Assembly (NCBI GenBank): GCA_013329455.1
Contig: DUKF01000002.1
Coordinates: 7,757 to 13,653 of the forward strand
DNA: 5,897 nucleotides
Origin: Methanotrichaceae archaeon
GTDB lineage: Archaea > Halobacteriota > Methanosarcinia > Methanotrichales > Methanotrichaceae
Reading direction: 5' to 3'
Shown: positions 5,597 through 5,897 of the stretch, piece by piece
Numbering within the stretch: position 1 is the stretch's first letter
Layout: each line of letters opens with the position of its first letter
Translations under genes and position numbers: made by a program
The notes under the pieces: model-generated
Seen by the model: only the letters and a program-made list of their open reading frames with translations
What the model was told of the DNA's origin: nothing
The model's database searches: none

Positions 5597-5897
5597 ATGG
5601 CATCCCTTTCGGGAGATGTGGGAGGAATCCGGATGCTTAACCCGGTCATGCTGGCGGCGGGGATTTTGGGCACCACAGGAGCTTCCCTCAAAAGAGCGGC
5701 CCTGTCGGGGGCTGGCGGCGTCGTCACAAAGTCGGTGGGTGTGGCCCCGAGGGACGGGCACAGGGGGCCCACGGTCGTCCAGGTGGAGGGCGGACTATTG
5801 AACGCTATGGGCCTTCCAAACCCCTCCTATCGCAACTTTCAGGAGGAGATAGATCTCGGAAGGCAGGGCGGGGTTCCGGTGGTGGCCAGCATCTTCG
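5597..5897 (+). CDS. pyrD: Dihydroorotate dehydrogenase, class 1B catalytic subunit (5' part only)
   Basis: The first 100 residues of an FMN enzyme that oxidises dihydroorotate to orotate in pyrimidine synthesis; the gene runs off the window, and the full family length is about 300 residues. Visible family features are the N-terminal hairpin ending NPVMLAAGILG (15-25), TKSV with K45 (FMN contact), and NAMGLPNPS (69-77), the conserved substrate and FMN loop. This loop type fits class 1B enzymes, which in methanogens usually pair with a PyrK iron-sulfur flavoprotein; PyrK is not in view. Start choice: ATG 5597 keeps the conserved hairpin. ATG 5552 would add 15 residues without an obvious ribosome site. 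ATG 5633 has GGAGG seven bases upstream but would remove the conserved strand (GGIRM). Confidence 0.92.
   Translation, partial: MASLSGDVGGIRMLNPVMLAAGILGTTGASLKRAALSGAGGVVTKSVGVAPRDGHRGPTVVQVEGGLLNAMGLPNPSYRNFQEEIDLGRQGGVPVVASIF

Noticed and set aside
5523..5801. Plus-strand frame of 92 residues and minus-strand frames overlapping the pyrD start
   Set aside because: They lie in other frames across the conserved PyrD N-terminus and have no recognisable features.

Overview
The window looks like chromosome from a methanogenic archaeon, most likely of the Methanothrix (Methanosaeta) lineage. Supporting signs are archaeal-style TATA boxes and GGAGGTGAT-like ribosome binding sites, a tRNA with encoded CCA, an apparent siroheme decarboxylase remnant, a PyrDB-type dihydroorotate dehydrogenase, and two secreted proteins dense in N-x-S/T sequons whose style I recognise from that genus. 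The genus call is inference; no marker gene here proves it.

Layout. The window opens with the last 26 bases of a tRNA (probably Ser). A 389-base non-coding stretch follows, with a TATA-like box far upstream (166-173) and a 28-bp tandem duplication (303-361). This leads into a DEAD-box RNA helicase of RhlE type (416-1681, +). Behind it are a hairpin with a T-tract and then a decayed minus-strand frame (1713-2021) that reads as a siroheme decarboxylase (AhbA/AhbB)-like remnant interrupted by a TAA.

The centre (2207-3640, +) is a secreted protein. It has a signal peptide, a staphylococcal-nuclease-like domain that has lost most catalytic residues, and a C-terminal half of nine-residue repeats with Asn, mostly as N-x-S/T, at a fixed repeat position. 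It is followed by a class I SAM-dependent methyltransferase (3831-4511, +). A second secreted, sequon-rich protein is encoded convergently (4597-5457, -). The window ends in the 5' part of pyrD (5597-5897, +), divergent from the secreted gene across a short region holding a 13-nt hyphenated palindrome.

The genes do not form one pathway. The helicase probably acts in RNA remodelling, pyrD in pyrimidine synthesis, and the two secreted proteins at the cell surface. The most unusual item is the nine-residue, Asn-registered repeat tract: about 30 units, with one two-residue register slip, fused to a probably inactive nuclease fold.
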